Assembly (NCBI GenBank): GCA_034112285.1
Contig: JAWUVP010000084.1
Span: 1-13,501 of the forward strand
Source: JAWUVP01 sp034112285
Lineage (GTDB): Bacteria; Pseudomonadota; Gammaproteobacteria; JABDGN01
Length of the DNA stretch: 13,501 bases
Reading direction: 5' to 3'
The notes beneath the pieces were generated by a model. That model saw only the letters and a list, made by a program, of their open reading frames with translations, did not search any database and was not told where the DNA came from. Positions within the stretch are counted from its first letter, which is position 1. Each line of letters opens with the position of its first letter. Below, one piece after another: positions 12,423 through 13,501 of this stretch. The position numbers were made by a program, and so were the translations under genes.

Positions 12423-13501
12423 ATGGAAATTACCGAACGCCTGATTAAGCACGTGCAACCCACACAATTAAACAGCAGCTTTACTTACGATGGTATTAGC
12501 TTTGCGGCTTACCTTTCGGCAGTAAGCACCATGCTACACACTGTAAATGAAAAATGTAAGCTAGGAGATTGTGAAAAAACCCTTGCCTACAACACCCCTT
12601 TTGAAATAAAACCCAAGAAGCCTAATGGCAAGGGTGCCTTGTTGGTGCATGGTTTATTTGACACGCCTTTCATTATGCGCGATGTTGGCCAGCACTTAGC
12701 CGACCAAGGATTTTTGGTGCGCAGCATATTGTTGCCGGGGCACGCCACTATTCCTGCCGACTTACTCACCACTTCGGTTAAAGATTGGCAAAAAGCCACT
12801 GAATTTGGCGTGAAAAGTTTTGCCAATAAAGTTGATTCACTTTATTTAGTGGGCTTTTCTACTGGCGCATCTTTAGAGCTGAACTATGTGCTAGAGCACG
12901 GTACTGATCTTGATAATATTGCCGGCTTAATTATGCTTTGCCCCGCCTTTGCCATTAATGCACGCAAGTCATTATTTTTGCGCTTATATCGCATGGTACG
13001 TTGGATGATAAAAGGCCAAAAATGGATCTTTCGCCACGAAAATCCTGACTACACTAAATACACCTCGTTTCCGGTCAATTCGGCTTATTTAGTCCAGCGA
13101 GTAATTATTGAAAACACGTTACTACTCAAACAATCTGACTGTAAGCTGCCTATTTTTATGGTGCTCAGTGAAGACGATGAAACCGTGCGCGCTGACATTG
13201 CGCTGAACTTTTTCAAGCAGCACTACAATACCGACAGCCGCCTTATTTATTACAGTAATAATATGCACAACTTTTTAGATTCACGCATAAAACTTACCCC
13301 CAGCGCCGTGCCTGAAAAAAACATTTTAAATTTATCACACATATCTATTCCAAATGCGCCAAGCAATCATCATTATGGTGTAGACAGTGATTATAAAGAA
13401 ACCATTAGCGAGCCTAAGCACGCAGCTGACAATAACGCGCTTCATTTTGGTGCCGCCACACCGGAAAATGAACAACAATATCGTTTGCAGCGCATTACTT
13501 A
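12423..13501 (+). CDS. alpha/beta hydrolase (lysophospholipase/S33-like), truncated by the window edge
   Basis: An open frame of 359 codons from ATG at 12423, one base after the transporter stop, still open at the end of the window. The hydrolase set is visible: oxyanion-hole region LLVHGLFDTP (73-82), nucleophile Ser146 in GFSTG (144-148), Asp251 or Asp252 in LSEDDETV, and His282 in NNMHNF. This order and spacing fit serine hydrolases such as monoacylglycerol lipases, carboxylesterases and serine aminopeptidases. No signal peptide is seen, so it is probably cytoplasmic. After residue 300 a polar, low-complexity extension begins that is not part of the usual fold. Its tight position suggests translational coupling with the transporter and a role in handling the exported compound or its lipid precursors; the substrate is unknown. 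Confidence 0.82.
   Translation, partial: MEITERLIKHVQPTQLNSSFTYDGISFAAYLSAVSTMLHTVNEKCKLGDCEKTLAYNTPFEIKPKKPNGKGALLVHGLFDTPFIMRDVGQHLADQGFLVRSILLPGHATIPADLLTTSVKDWQKATEFGVKSFANKVDSLYLVGFSTGASLELNYVLEHGTDLDNIAGLIMLCPAFAINARKSLFLRLYRMVRWMIKGQKWIFRHENPDYTKYTSFPVNSAYLVQRVIIENTLLLKQSDCKLPIFMVLSEDDETVRADIALNFFKQHYNTDSRLIYYSNNMHNFLDSRIKLTPSAVPEKNILNLSHISIPNAPSNHHYGVDSDYKETISEPKHAADNNALHFGAATPENEQQYRLQRIT

Noticed and set aside
1..13501. tRNA or rRNA genes, insertion sequences, prophage genes
   Set aside because: No T-loop/anticodon pattern, rRNA-like sequence, transposase or integrase was found on either strand.

Overview
The window looks like a chromosomal segment of a gammaproteobacterium with moderate G+C. 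A host-associated lineage near Legionella/Coxiella is plausible: BioC carries the YGHAW-type C-terminus, an effector-like protein has a Fic-type motif, and there are several unrecognised secreted or leucine-rich proteins. This placement is inference; no rRNA or other phylogenetic marker is present. No tRNA, CRISPR array, transposase or phage gene was seen.

Layout. Positions 1-305 hold an ambiguous tail of an upstream gene, a near-perfect palindrome and one copy of a short dispersed repeat. A plus-strand gene (306-1631) encodes a 441-aa protein with a degenerate Fic motif. It converges on a minus-strand gene for a small Cys-rich exported protein (1773-2204). Positions 2205-3157 are non-coding and unusual. 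They contain a UUCG-capped intrinsic terminator on the minus strand, about 460 bp of pure hexamer-periodic TTCTTN repeat, two long inverted repeats and a promoter/operator. These lead into a two-gene operon (3158-4818): a Y-family translesion DNA polymerase overlapping, by TAATG, a compact SRAP/HMCES-like protein.

Four minus-strand genes run from 7483 down to 4891: bioY (biotin uptake), bioC (start of biotin synthesis), an exported beta-helix repeat protein and a leucine-rich hypothetical protein. Divergent from bioY is a comF-family gene (7508-8257), and a BirA-like operator may lie in the divergent region. A stand-alone aldose 1-epimerase gene (galM, 8515-9456, TTG start) follows, preceded by the second copy of the dispersed repeat. 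A small Cys-rich membrane protein is encoded on the minus strand (9546-9863). The right end is a plus-strand operon: an EmrA-like membrane fusion protein, an EmrB-like DHA2 transporter and an alpha/beta hydrolase that runs off the window edge.

The best candidates for something new are the Y-polymerase/SRAP pair with its GTAC-N7-GTAC operator-like leader, and the polypurine/polypyrimidine tract with its orphan terminator. The divergent Fic-like protein and the dispersed repeat shared by 124-162 and 8383-8432 come next.
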